In this document: in pieces, positions 27,260-34,900 of the stretch
Layout of the letters: each line of letters starts with the position of its first letter
Numbering within the stretch: position 1 is the stretch's first letter
DNA from: Mesonia sp. K7
GTDB taxonomy: Bacteria; Bacteroidota; Bacteroidia; Flavobacteriales; Flavobacteriaceae
Length of the DNA stretch: 64,000 bases
Direction: 5' to 3'
Assembly: GCF_003233725.1 (NCBI RefSeq)
Contig: NZ_QKQV01000003.1
Coordinates: forward strand, 124,001-188,000
Notes under the pieces: model-generated
What the model saw: the letters and a program-made list of their open reading frames with translations, nothing else
What the model was told of the DNA's origin: nothing
Database searches by the model: none
Made by a program: the position numbers and the translations under genes

Positions 27260-28682
27260 TTCTTCGCATTAATGACATTAAAGTTTGTTTTTCCATTACA
27301 TAGATAATTATCAAAAATATAAAAAGTAAGCTGCTTCCTATCCATAAATCATTATCAAATTTATAATAGGATATAAACGCTATAAAAACAGCAATTGATA
27401 AATAGGCCAAAATACTTTTTAAAGCGTAAGGAACGGGATAATATTTTCTTCCTAAGAAATAGGAAATAAGTGTCATACTTAGATAAGCCAATAAGGTTGC
27501 CCAAGCAGCAGCCATAAAACCAATTTTTGGAATCATTATATAATTAAAAGCAATCGTAATTAAAGCTCCTATAACCGAAATATACATCCCGTATTTTGTT
27601 CTATCAGTGAGTTTGTACCAAATAGCCAAATTAAAATAAATCCCTAAAAACAAATTGGCTAAAAGAACAACAGGGACGATGTCTATCGCCTCCCAATATA
27701 TTGGATTATCTACTAAAAGCTCTTTAAAAAAGTCTAAGTAGACCGTTATAATTACTAATATTAAACAACCTAACACTACAAAATATTTCATGATTAGGGC
27801 GTATGTTTGTTTAGCATTTTTTTCTTCAGAATGAGTAAAAAAGAAAGGTTCTGCACCTAAACGAAAACCCTGAATAAAAAGGGTCATAAATACTGCTATT
27901 TTATAACAAGCACCATAAGCACCATTCACTTCTTTACTTATCATCTCCGGTATGAGCCATTTATCAAAATTCTCATTAATTACATAAGCCAAACCTGCTA
28001 CCATAATAGGCCATCCGTAGTTGAGCAATTGTTTAAAAATGGAATAACTGAAACGCAATTTTTCCTTAAAAAAGTAAGGTAGTAAAAGAAAAAGCGTGAC
28101 TAAACTAGCGACAACATTAGCTATAAAAATATATTGGACTAAATCTTCTGAATTGAAAAAAGGAAATTCCATCTTATAGGTAGGAATCAACCACAAAAAG
28201 AAAAAGTTTAAACCTACATAAATTAGTAGATTAGTTAATTTAATAAACATATACTTAAATGGTCTGCCTTGGGCTCTTAAATAAGCAAAAGGAATAACAA
28301 CGAGTGTATCTAATGCCAGTATAGCTATCAATAAATTAAAATAATGGACTCTAAGATTAAAAAAGGCAGCTAACTCTTCATTAAAAAACCACGCTGTTCC
28401 TATCAATAGAAAAGTACTTATAATAATACTCGTAAATGCCGTTGTAAAAACAAGACCTTTTTCTTTAGCTTTACTAAAAAACCTAAAAAAAGATGTTTCC
28501 ATCCCGTAAGTAAGCAATACGTTGAAAAATGCAGCATATACATAAAAGTATATATTATCTGAATAACTTGTAGTTTCTAAAGTGTCGGTATGAAGACGCA
28601 CTAAAACAATATTCATTAAACGAGGAAGTACCGTCGCTAAGCCATAAATAATGGTATCTCTAAAGAATCTTTTTAGTGCCAA
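27237..28682 (-). CDS. Polysaccharide flippase (Wzx/MATE-like)
   Basis: A 481-residue integral membrane protein with about 12-14 hydrophobic helices and the typical start [20 protein letters not shown] of polysaccharide-biosynthesis (MOP) exporters. It should flip lipid-linked glycans across the inner membrane. The start is TTG; no in-frame ATG exists upstream before a stop. It opens the envelope operon, and the minus strand upstream has a weak -7 match (TACTTTTA). Confidence 0.88.
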   Translation of the reverse strand: MALKRFFRDTIIYGLATVLPRLMNIVLVRLHTDTLETTSYSDNIYFYVYAAFFNVLLTYGMETSFFRFFSKAKEKGLVFTTAFTSIIISTFLLIGTAWFFNEELAAFFNLRVHYFNLLIAILALDTLVVIPFAYLRAQGRPFKYMFIKLTNLLIYVGLNFFFLWLIPTYKMEFPFFNSEDLVQYIFIANVVASLVTLFLLLPYFFKEKLRFSYSIFKQLLNYGWPIMVAGLAYVINENFDKWLIPEMISKEVNGAYGACYKIAVFMTLFIQGFRLGAEPFFFTHSEEKNAKQTYALIMKYFVVLGCLILVIITVYLDFFKELLVDNPIYWEAIDIVPVVLLANLFLGIYFNLAIWYKLTDRTKYGMYISVIGALITIAFNYIMIPKIGFMAAAWATLLAYLSMTLISYFLGRKYYPVPYALKSILAYLSIAVFIAFISYYKFDNDLWIGSSLLFIFLIIIYVMEKQTLMSLMRRNENKNHQ

Positions 28683-28723
28683 TCGTTTTATTGCATTTAA
28701 TGCTAAAAGTACATAACAAAAAA

Positions 28724-28746
28724 AAGCCCTACAAATTGTAGGGCTT
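28724..28746 (-). terminator. Terminator of the ATP synthase operon
   Basis: AAGCCCTACAA and TTGTAGGGCTT form a nearly continuous palindrome; on the minus strand a run of T follows. It lies between atpG and the flippase gene and should end the atp transcript. Confidence 0.85.
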
Positions 28747-28772
28747 GAATATTTATCATTTTTGCTAAAACT

Positions 28773-29651
28773 CTAACTATTTAACGCCTCTGCACCACCA
28801 ACAATCTCTAAGATTTCATTCGTAATGGCAGCTTGACGTGCTTTGTTGTACTGAAGTTTTAAGCTATCTCTTAATTCGGTTGCGTTTTCAGTTGCTTTGT
28901 GCATCGCAGTCATACGCGCTCCGTGTTCTGAAGCAAACGAATCTCTAAGTGCTTTAAACAACTGCATTTTTAAAGATTTTGGAATCAATTCCTTAATGAT
29001 ATCTTCTTTATTAGGTTCGAAAATATAATTAAGTACATAACCGCCTTCTTTTACTTCTTCGGTTTCTTTTTCTGCTGGCACAATGGGTAACATTTGTTCT
29101 GTAGTCACCACTTGTGTTGCCGCATTTTTAAACTGGTTGTAGACTAAAACTACTTTATCATACTTTTCATCTACAAAAGCATCCATGATTTCTTGAGCAA
29201 TTTCTGCGCTGTAATCAAACTCTAAACGATCAAAAATATCGGTGTTGTTTTTATGAATGTTTTGTGTCTTCTTTAAAACATCATTGGCTTTTTTACCTAA
29301 GGTAAGTAAGCTCACATTTTTTCCAGCAAACTCCTGCTGAACCAAATTGTTTACCGCTTTGATGATACTCGAGTTGAAAGCTCCAGCAAGTCCTCTATTA
29401 GAGGATATCGCTACGATCAATACGTTTTGTACTTCGCGTTGTTCTGCAAATTTACTTTGGCTATCACTATCTAAAGTTGCACTTAGATTTTGTAATAATT
29501 CGGTTAATTTATCTGCATAAGGACGCATCGCCGTGATGGCTTCTTGTGCCTTATTTAATTTTGCAGCAGAAACCAATTTCATCGCACTCGTGATTTGCAT
29601 CGTGCTCGAAACCGAGGAAATTCTACTACGTAACTCTTTTAAATTTGCCAT
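28773..29651 (-). CDS. atpG: ATP synthase F1 subunit gamma
   Basis: A 292-residue gamma subunit, the rotating central stalk of F1. The start ANLKELRSRISSVSSTMQIT and the C-terminal helix ATENATELRDSLKLQYNKARQ are the conserved coiled-coil parts. It is the last gene of the operon. A strong hairpin lies between it and atpA. atpD and atpC do not follow and must be elsewhere, as is usual in Bacteroidota. Confidence 0.96.
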   Translation of the reverse strand: MANLKELRSRISSVSSTMQITSAMKLVSAAKLNKAQEAITAMRPYADKLTELLQNLSATLDSDSQSKFAEQREVQNVLIVAISSNRGLAGAFNSSIIKAVNNLVQQEFAGKNVSLLTLGKKANDVLKKTQNIHKNNTDIFDRLEFDYSAEIAQEIMDAFVDEKYDKVVLVYNQFKNAATQVVTTEQMLPIVPAEKETEEVKEGGYVLNYIFEPNKEDIIKELIPKSLKMQLFKALRDSFASEHGARMTAMHKATENATELRDSLKLQYNKARQAAITNEILEIVGGAEALNS

Positions 29652-29676
29652 GTTATTTTAGTAATGAGTCGTTAGT

Positions 29677-29712
29677 GATGAGCATTGAGAAAGTTAAATC
29701 TCAATGCTCATC
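29677..29712 (-). other. Perfect 14-base-pair stem-loop between atpA and atpG
   Basis: GATGAGCATTGAGA (29677-29690) and TCTCAATGCTCATC (29699-29712) are exact reverse complements around an eight-base loop. There is no T tract on the minus strand, so it is not a normal terminator. It may be an mRNA processing or stability element, or a small dispersed palindromic repeat. Confidence 0.7.
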
Positions 29713-29720
29713 TCTCAAAT

Positions 29721-31301
29721 CTAATTTTTATACTTTGCCGAAATTTCTTTCGCAACATTTGTCAACACTTCTAAAGCTTCGTCGGTTAATTTACCTGCTT
29801 TTAAAGTATCTAACGTATCTCTATGCTTAGCTTCTAAGTAAGCTAAATAATCTGCTTCAAATTCCTTCACCTTCTCTACAGGAACTTCTCTTAACAAGTT
29901 TTTAGAACCTGCATATACAATCGCAATTTGGTTTTCTACTGGATACGGATCGTTTTGTGCTTGTTTTAAAATCTCTACGTTACGCTTACCTTTTTCGATC
30001 GTGTTTAAGGTAGAAGCATCAAGGTCTGAACCGAATTTCGCAAAAGCTTCTAACTCACGGTATTGGGCTTGATCTAATTTTAACGTACCTGCAACTTTCT
30101 TCATCGATTTAATCTGAGCGTTACCCCCAACACGCGATACCGAAATACCTACGTTAATCGCTGGACGAACACCAGAGTTAAATAAATCTGATGTTAAGAA
30201 AATCTGACCATCGGTAATCGAAATTACGTTGGTTGGGATATAAGCAGAAACGTCACCTGCTTGTGTTTCGATAATTGGTAAAGCTGTTAACGAACCTCCA
30301 CCTTTTACTTTATCTTTTAAAGATTCTGGTAAATCGTTCATGTTTTTAGCGATATCATCATCGTTAATCACCTTTGCAGAACGCTCTAACAATCTTGAAT
30401 GAAGATAGAAAACGTCTCCAGGATACGCCTCACGTCCTGGTGGACGACGTAATAATAACGAAACCTCACGGTAAGCTACCGCTTGTTTTGATAAATCATC
30501 ATATATAATTAAGGCTGGACGACCTGTATCTCTGAAATATTCACCAATCGCAGCACCTGTCATAGGAGCATAAACCTGCATCGGTGCAGGATCTGATGCG
30601 TTTGCTGCTACAATCGTTGTATATGCTAAAGCACCTTTATCTTCTAATACTTTTGCAATACCTGCAACCGTAGAAGCTTTTTGACCAATCGCTACATAAA
30701 TACAGTAAACTGGCTCTCCTGCATCATAAAATTCTTTTTGGTTCAAAATGGTATCGATACAAACAGTAGTTTTACCTGTTTGACGGTCACCAATCACCAA
30801 CTCACGCTGACCTCTACCAACAGGAACCATCGCATCGATAGATTTAATACCCGTTTGCATTGGTTCTGTTACCGGCTCACGGAAAATTACCCCCGGAGCT
30901 TTTCTTTCTAATGGCATCTCGATCGTTTCACCACTAATTGGGCCTTTACCATCGATTGGTTTTCCTAAAGTATCCACCACACGACCTACAATTCCTTCAC
31001 CAACTTTTATCGAAGCAATTCTTTCGGTACGTTTTACAGTGTCTCCTTCTTTAATTTCTTTTGAAGATCCTAATAATACCACACCAACATTATCTTCCTC
31101 TAGGTTTAATACCATTCCTTCTAAACCGCCTTCAAACTCTAAAAGCTCACCATATTGTGCATTTGAAAGTCCGTAAACGTTAGCAATACCGTCACCTACT
31201 GTAAGCACGGTTCCTACTTCATTTAATGAAGCTTTTGCTTCAAAACCTGAAAGTTGTTCTTTAATGATTGCTGATACTTCAGCAGGATTTACTTCTGCCA
31301 T
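29721..31301 (-). CDS. atpA: ATP synthase F1 subunit alpha
   Basis: A 526-residue alpha subunit. The P-loop GDRQTGKTT (near 170) and the signature [14 protein letters not shown] are intact. With beta it forms the catalytic hexamer; alpha holds the regulatory sites. It lies after atpH with 38 bases between, where a weak hairpin (AATACTT/AAGTATT, 31317-31334) is seen. Confidence 0.97.
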   Translation of the reverse strand: MAEVNPAEVSAIIKEQLSGFEAKASLNEVGTVLTVGDGIANVYGLSNAQYGELLEFEGGLEGMVLNLEEDNVGVVLLGSSKEIKEGDTVKRTERIASIKVGEGIVGRVVDTLGKPIDGKGPISGETIEMPLERKAPGVIFREPVTEPMQTGIKSIDAMVPVGRGQRELVIGDRQTGKTTVCIDTILNQKEFYDAGEPVYCIYVAIGQKASTVAGIAKVLEDKGALAYTTIVAANASDPAPMQVYAPMTGAAIGEYFRDTGRPALIIYDDLSKQAVAYREVSLLLRRPPGREAYPGDVFYLHSRLLERSAKVINDDDIAKNMNDLPESLKDKVKGGGSLTALPIIETQAGDVSAYIPTNVISITDGQIFLTSDLFNSGVRPAINVGISVSRVGGNAQIKSMKKVAGTLKLDQAQYRELEAFAKFGSDLDASTLNTIEKGKRNVEILKQAQNDPYPVENQIAIVYAGSKNLLREVPVEKVKEFEADYLAYLEAKHRDTLDTLKAGKLTDEALEVLTNVAKEISAKYKN

Positions 31302-31339
31302 AATTAATTATTATATAATACTTTTTTAAGTATTGTGAT

Positions 31340-31891
31340 TTAATTTAAAATATATGCGTTGTTGTTTAACTTGTTTTTTAGTCGGTTCAGGTTACCCGAT
31401 ACACTAGCGTCGTATTGAATATCTCCAACACGTAAGATAAAACCTCCTAAGATAGTTTTATCGATTATCTTTTTTAGTGTTGCTTGCTTTCCTGTAAGAC
31501 TTTGTACTTTATCAAGTACTTTTTTCTCCATTTCTGGAGTTAATTCTTCGGCTGTGGTTACTTCTGCCACCGTTACATTTTGTAAAGCATCGTATTGCTC
31601 GATAAACTTCTGCGCTACTTTATCTAACTGATCTACTCTGCCGTTATCCACCAACACATCAAACGAATTGCCGGTAATATCTTGTGTATTATCAAAAACC
31701 TTCTTTAAAATAGAAAGTTTGTCTGATGGTTTTACAACTGGACTTTTTAGCACATTTGCCAACTCTTTGTTGTCTGCAATGGTTTGGTGAATCAAACGCA
31801 TATCTGCATTTACCTCAACGAGAATATTTTTCTCACCCGCTAATTCTACCAGTGCTTTTGCGTAACGTTGTGCTGCTCTACTACTCGCCAT
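31340..31891 (-). CDS. atpH: ATP synthase F1 subunit delta
   Basis: A 183-residue delta subunit (OSCP), joining the peripheral stalk to the top of F1. The N-terminal RAAQRYAKALVELA and C-terminal DKTILGGFILRVGDIQYDASV are family hallmarks. It starts seven bases after atpF. Confidence 0.95.
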   Translation of the reverse strand: MASSRAAQRYAKALVELAGEKNILVEVNADMRLIHQTIADNKELANVLKSPVVKPSDKLSILKKVFDNTQDITGNSFDVLVDNGRVDQLDKVAQKFIEQYDALQNVTVAEVTTAEELTPEMEKKVLDKVQSLTGKQATLKKIIDKTILGGFILRVGDIQYDASVSGNLNRLKNKLNNNAYILN

Positions 31892-31898
31892 GGTTCAA

Positions 31899-32399
31899 TT
31901 AGTTTAGCTTAACATCTTCAAGCATTGTATCTACCAATTGCATTTGGTCGTTTTTGCTTGATAATTCTTTGTTGAGTACTTTTTCAGCAATATCGATAGA
32001 AAGCGCTGCTACTTCTTTTTTCAACTCGTTTAAAGCGGCTTGCTTTTCCATTTTGATTGCTTCTTGCGCTGAAGCAATAATGCTATTGGCTTTTTGCTCA
32101 GCTTCAGAAGAAGCATCAGCAATCATTTTTTCTTTGATCTGACGTGCTTCCTTCAACATCGAGTCTCTTTCTTCTCTTGCTTCTTTCAACAACTTTTGGT
32201 TGTCTGCCTGAAGATTTTCCATCTCCTTTTTAGCATTCTCTGCAGAAGCCAAAGCGTCTTTGATTCCTGTTTCTCTTTTCTCTACTGAATTAAGAATAGG
32301 TCTCCAAGCAAACTTTCTTAACAATAAAACTAAAAGTAAGAAAAGTAATAACTGCCAGAAAAAAAGTCCAAACGAAAACTGTTCTATTAATTTATCCAT
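31899..32399 (-). CDS. atpF: ATP synthase F0 subunit b
   Basis: A 166-residue b subunit: one N-terminal membrane helix (about 9-27, FFWQLLLFLLLVLLLRKFAW) then a long charged coiled coil rich in A, E and K that forms the peripheral stalk. It lies between atpE and atpH, separated from atpE by 84 bases that hold a hairpin. Confidence 0.95.
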   Translation of the reverse strand: MDKLIEQFSFGLFFWQLLLFLLLVLLLRKFAWRPILNSVEKRETGIKDALASAENAKKEMENLQADNQKLLKEAREERDSMLKEARQIKEKMIADASSEAEQKANSIIASAQEAIKMEKQAALNELKKEVAALSIDIAEKVLNKELSSKNDQMQLVDTMLEDVKLN

Positions 32400-32440
32400 T
32401 TTAAAATGTATTTAATACCTAAAAGTTAATTTTTAAATCA

Positions 32441-32475
32441 AACACCAACAACAACCAACCGTTGCTGTTGATGTT
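32441..32475 (-). other. Stem-loop between atpE and atpF
   Basis: The segment 32442-32455 pairs with 32461-32474 (12 pairs, two mismatches) around the five-base loop CAACC. It lies just 3' of atpE in the minus-strand transcript and has no T tract. A stem at this position could protect the atpE message, whose product is needed in many copies per complex. Confidence 0.55.
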
Positions 32476-32483
32476 TTACATTT

Positions 32484-32675
32484 TTATGCAGCAAATAATG
32501 CAGCAAATCCAATACCTTCAATAAGTGCAGCTGCAATAAGCATAGCTGTTTGGATTTTTCCTGAAGCTTCTGGTTGTCTAGCGATAGCTTCCATAGCTTG
32601 ACCACCGATTCTACCGATACCTAAACCAGCACCGATTACGATTAAACCAGCTCCTACAATGTTTGGAATTGTCAT
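32484..32675 (-). CDS. atpE: ATP synthase F0 subunit c
   Basis: A 63-residue c subunit, a hairpin of two membrane helices joined by the polar loop ARQPE. The glycine-rich first helix GAGLIVIGAGLGIG packs the ring, and Glu53 in the second helix (LIEGIGFAAL) is the ion-binding carboxylate. The Gln and Ser/Thr residues of sodium-binding c subunits are not seen next to it, so proton coupling is likely. Confidence 0.96.
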   Translation of the reverse strand: MTIPNIVGAGLIVIGAGLGIGRIGGQAMEAIARQPEASGKIQTAMLIAAALIEGIGFAALFAA

Positions 32676-32708
32676 AATATATAATTTAAAAATTAAACAT
32701 TCAATTTA

Positions 32709-33797
32709 TTAGTGGTCGTGGTGTTCTTCTTTTGCCATCCCGAAATACAATGCCGATAACATTGTAAAGATATAAGCTTGTAAAGCAGCTACCAATAATT
32801 CTAATAGCGCTAGTACAAAAGCTAAACCGAAAGATAACGAACTTCCTAACCAGTTTTTAAATATAAACATCAAACCAATAATACTCATTAAAACGATATG
32901 CCCTGCTGTAATGTTAGCGTACAAACGAATCATAAGTGAGAAAGGTTTGATAAAAGTACCTAATAATTCTATAGGTGCTAAAATAATCTTCATCGGCCAA
33001 GGCACACCTGGCATCCAGAAAATATGTTTCCAATAGTTTTTATTTGCTGTAAATGTCGTTAACAGGTACGTCATTAAAGCCAAAGCAAAAGTTACCGCAA
33101 TATTGTTGGTTACGTTCACACCAAGTGGTGTTAACCCTAGTAAGTTGATAATCCAAACAAAGAAAAATACAGTAAGTAAAAAACCCATATATTTTCTGTA
33201 ATGCTTTTTACCAATGTTCGGGATCGCAATATCATCTCTAATAAACAATACTAATGGTTCTAAAAATCTACCCATTCCTGATGGTAGTGGGTTTTTCTTG
33301 TATGACTTTGCCATACTAGCAAACATCAACACCATAAATAAACTCACCGCAAAAATCACAAAAATGTTTTTGGTAAATGAAAAGTCTAATGGCTTTTCAT
33401 TAGTAGCGTGATGCTCTTCGTCTAAATTGATAGTTCCTTGAGCGTCTGTTTTATAAATTTTTCCATGAAAAACTTTGTAGTAATTACCGTCTACCTCAGC
33501 AACACTCTCACCATGATTTAGCTTTGAAGATGAAAAGATTTTTAAACCGTCATCCCATAAAATGACAGGTAAAGGAAAGCCAACATAATGATGCTCGCCA
33601 TTTTCTTCGTAAGAATACAAACTAAAATCGTAAGAATCCTGTAAGTGATGATTGATATAATCTTTGATTTCTGTTTTTAAATCTTTATCACCCTCGTGTT
33701 GTGGAGCAATCTCATGAACCTCTTCTTGAGCATTCATGCCAAAAGATAACATCAAGAGAAATAAAGCAAAGGCCTTAGTCGAAATTTCCTTTAACAT
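32709..33797 (-). CDS. atpB: ATP synthase F0 subunit a, with N-terminal extension
   Basis: A 362-residue a subunit, about 90 residues longer than in E. coli. It begins with a signal-peptide-like segment (ending MNAQEEV) and an acidic, histidine-containing region of about 120 residues, then the membrane helices. The essential arginine is in PFSLMIRLYANITAGH. This long form is usual in Bacteroidota; the extra domain probably lies in the periplasm. A -7 element lies 26-33 bases upstream, so the F0F1 genes can be transcribed separately from the genes before it. Confidence 0.94.
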   Translation of the reverse strand: MLKEISTKAFALFLLMLSFGMNAQEEVHEIAPQHEGDKDLKTEIKDYINHHLQDSYDFSLYSYEENGEHHYVGFPLPVILWDDGLKIFSSSKLNHGESVAEVDGNYYKVFHGKIYKTDAQGTINLDEEHHATNEKPLDFSFTKNIFVIFAVSLFMVLMFASMAKSYKKNPLPSGMGRFLEPLVLFIRDDIAIPNIGKKHYRKYMGFLLTVFFFVWIINLLGLTPLGVNVTNNIAVTFALALMTYLLTTFTANKNYWKHIFWMPGVPWPMKIILAPIELLGTFIKPFSLMIRLYANITAGHIVLMSIIGLMFIFKNWLGSSLSFGLAFVLALLELLVAALQAYIFTMLSALYFGMAKEEHHDH

Positions 33798-33822
33798 ATT
33801 TTTAGTTTCTTAAAAATCGGTG

Positions 33823-33830
33823 CAAAGGTA
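33823..33830 (-). promoter_or_regulatory. -7 element for atpB
   Basis: The minus strand reads TACCTTTG, an exact TAnnTTTG match, about 26 bases before the atpB ATG. A TTG lies 24 bases further upstream, slightly far for -33. A hairpin GCTTTTA/TAAAAGC (33832-33855) occupies the spacer. This marks an internal promoter of the atp region. Confidence 0.55.
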
Positions 33831-33894
33831 TGCTTTTATATTAAATTGTAAAAGCAAATATTTACAATATTTTAATTAATTTTTAAAGCTCGTT

Positions 33895-34287
33895 TTAGAC
33901 GTCATAATTTTGTTTCGCCAAAAGCTTGATTCCTCCTAAAGTTTCTGTGATTAAGCAAATTACATAAGGAATAAAAAATGAAGTGAATTCCACTTTAGTG
34001 ACCGCATCATCTTCTCTAAAGATAGGATAGAAAAAAATAAAAAAAGCAGCAAACTTCAAAAAACTTCCAGCCATAAATAAAAAGCCTAATTGATCTTTAA
34101 ATTTTTTCCTTAATATATAGAGCACAGACAAAACAACAACTGCTAAAATTATATTGGCAAAATAACACCAAAACAAGTAAGATGCAGAAATAACTAGCTC
34201 GGAAAGGATAAATCGGTGTATAAAAAAGCCTACAAGACCAGAGATAGCAATGATAAAGATATATTTCAGAAAGTATTTACTCTTCAT
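33895..34287 (-). CDS. DUF6168-like small membrane protein of the atp locus
   Basis: A 130-residue protein with four hydrophobic helices (about 7-25, 33-58, 70-85 and 100-118). It sits between atpZ and atpB, the place usually taken by AtpI or by DUF6168 proteins in flavobacteria. It overlaps atpZ by 11 bases. It could help ring assembly or ion supply for F0, as proposed for AtpI, but this is inference from position. Confidence 0.75.
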   Translation of the reverse strand: MKSKYFLKYIFIIAISGLVGFFIHRFILSELVISASYLFWCYFANIILAVVVLSVLYILRKKFKDQLGFLFMAGSFLKFAAFFIFFYPIFREDDAVTKVEFTSFFIPYVICLITETLGGIKLLAKQNYDV

Positions 34288-34519
34288 TTATCTTTTTGAG
34301 TTGTCGCAAAACCACAAAAATCGAAATCGCAACTCCTAAGAGTGTTCCGATAATTAAAAACAATTTTCCGTCGCCTTCCATTTTGTCGTCCAACCATTTT
34401 CCTAGTATCACAAAAAGATAAATGGTAATACCCATCTGAATGGCAACGCCAGACATCAAAGCAAAATTCTTAAGCTGTTTGTTCCGCTTGTTCTTTTTGT
34501 TGTTCTGGTCTTGACTCAT
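34277..34519 (-). CDS. atpZ: AtpZ/AtpI family protein
   Basis: An 80-residue protein with a basic hydrophilic start (SQDQNNKKNKRNKQLKN) and two helices, MSGVAIQMGITIYLFVILG and LFLIIGTLLGVAISIFVVL. It carries the AtpZ-type G(I/V)AxQMG pattern, and GKWLDDK follows the first helix. AtpZ proteins are linked with magnesium or calcium transport and ATP synthase assembly. Its first 50 bases overlap the end of the bactofilin gene in another frame. Confidence 0.85.
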   Translation of the reverse strand: MSQDQNNKKNKRNKQLKNFALMSGVAIQMGITIYLFVILGKWLDDKMEGDGKLFLIIGTLLGVAISIFVVLRQLKKINEE

Positions 34520-34898
34520 GATTCAGTTGTTTTACGCTACCGCTCATATTACACGTGGCATTAAATTCTGCTCCTGGTTCTACCGATAATTTGGTTGCAG
34601 TCACATCACCTTCGATAACCGCTGTAGATTTTAAGGATAGCGTTTCTTTTACTTTTAAAATACCGGTAAGTTTCCCTTCAAAATCAGCGTTGGTGCATTG
34701 CATTTCTCCATCGATAATTCCTGTTTTAGAAACGACCACTCTTCCCGTGGTCATAAGTATGCCTTCTACTTTTCCTTCGATTCTAAAATCTCCTTGTGCT
34801 TCTATGGTTCCTTTAAAAATGGCACCCTGCGCAATTTTGTTTTGTGAGTTTTGGGTTTTACTTGGTGTAGATTTTACTTTTTTGTTTTCTGAAAACAT
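34470..34898 (-). CDS. Bactofilin (polymer-forming cytoskeletal protein)
   Basis: A 142-residue bactofilin. A short polar N-terminus precedes the right-handed beta-helix core (about 28-118) with regular GxIEAQGDFRIEGKVEGIL and AVIEGDVTA turns. Bactofilins polymerise without nucleotide and place other proteins at the envelope. It starts two bases after sprE and its last 50 bases overlap atpZ in another frame. Confidence 0.9.
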   Translation of the reverse strand: MFSENKKVKSTPSKTQNSQNKIAQGAIFKGTIEAQGDFRIEGKVEGILMTTGRVVVSKTGIIDGEMQCTNADFEGKLTGILKVKETLSLKSTAVIEGDVTATKLSVEPGAEFNATCNMSGSVKQLNHESRPEQQKEQAEQTA

Positions 34899-34900
34899 GA

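Noticed and set aside
28724-28746. Palindrome as a mobile repeat
   Set aside because: It has a clear T run on the minus strand directly after atpG and behaves as a normal terminator.
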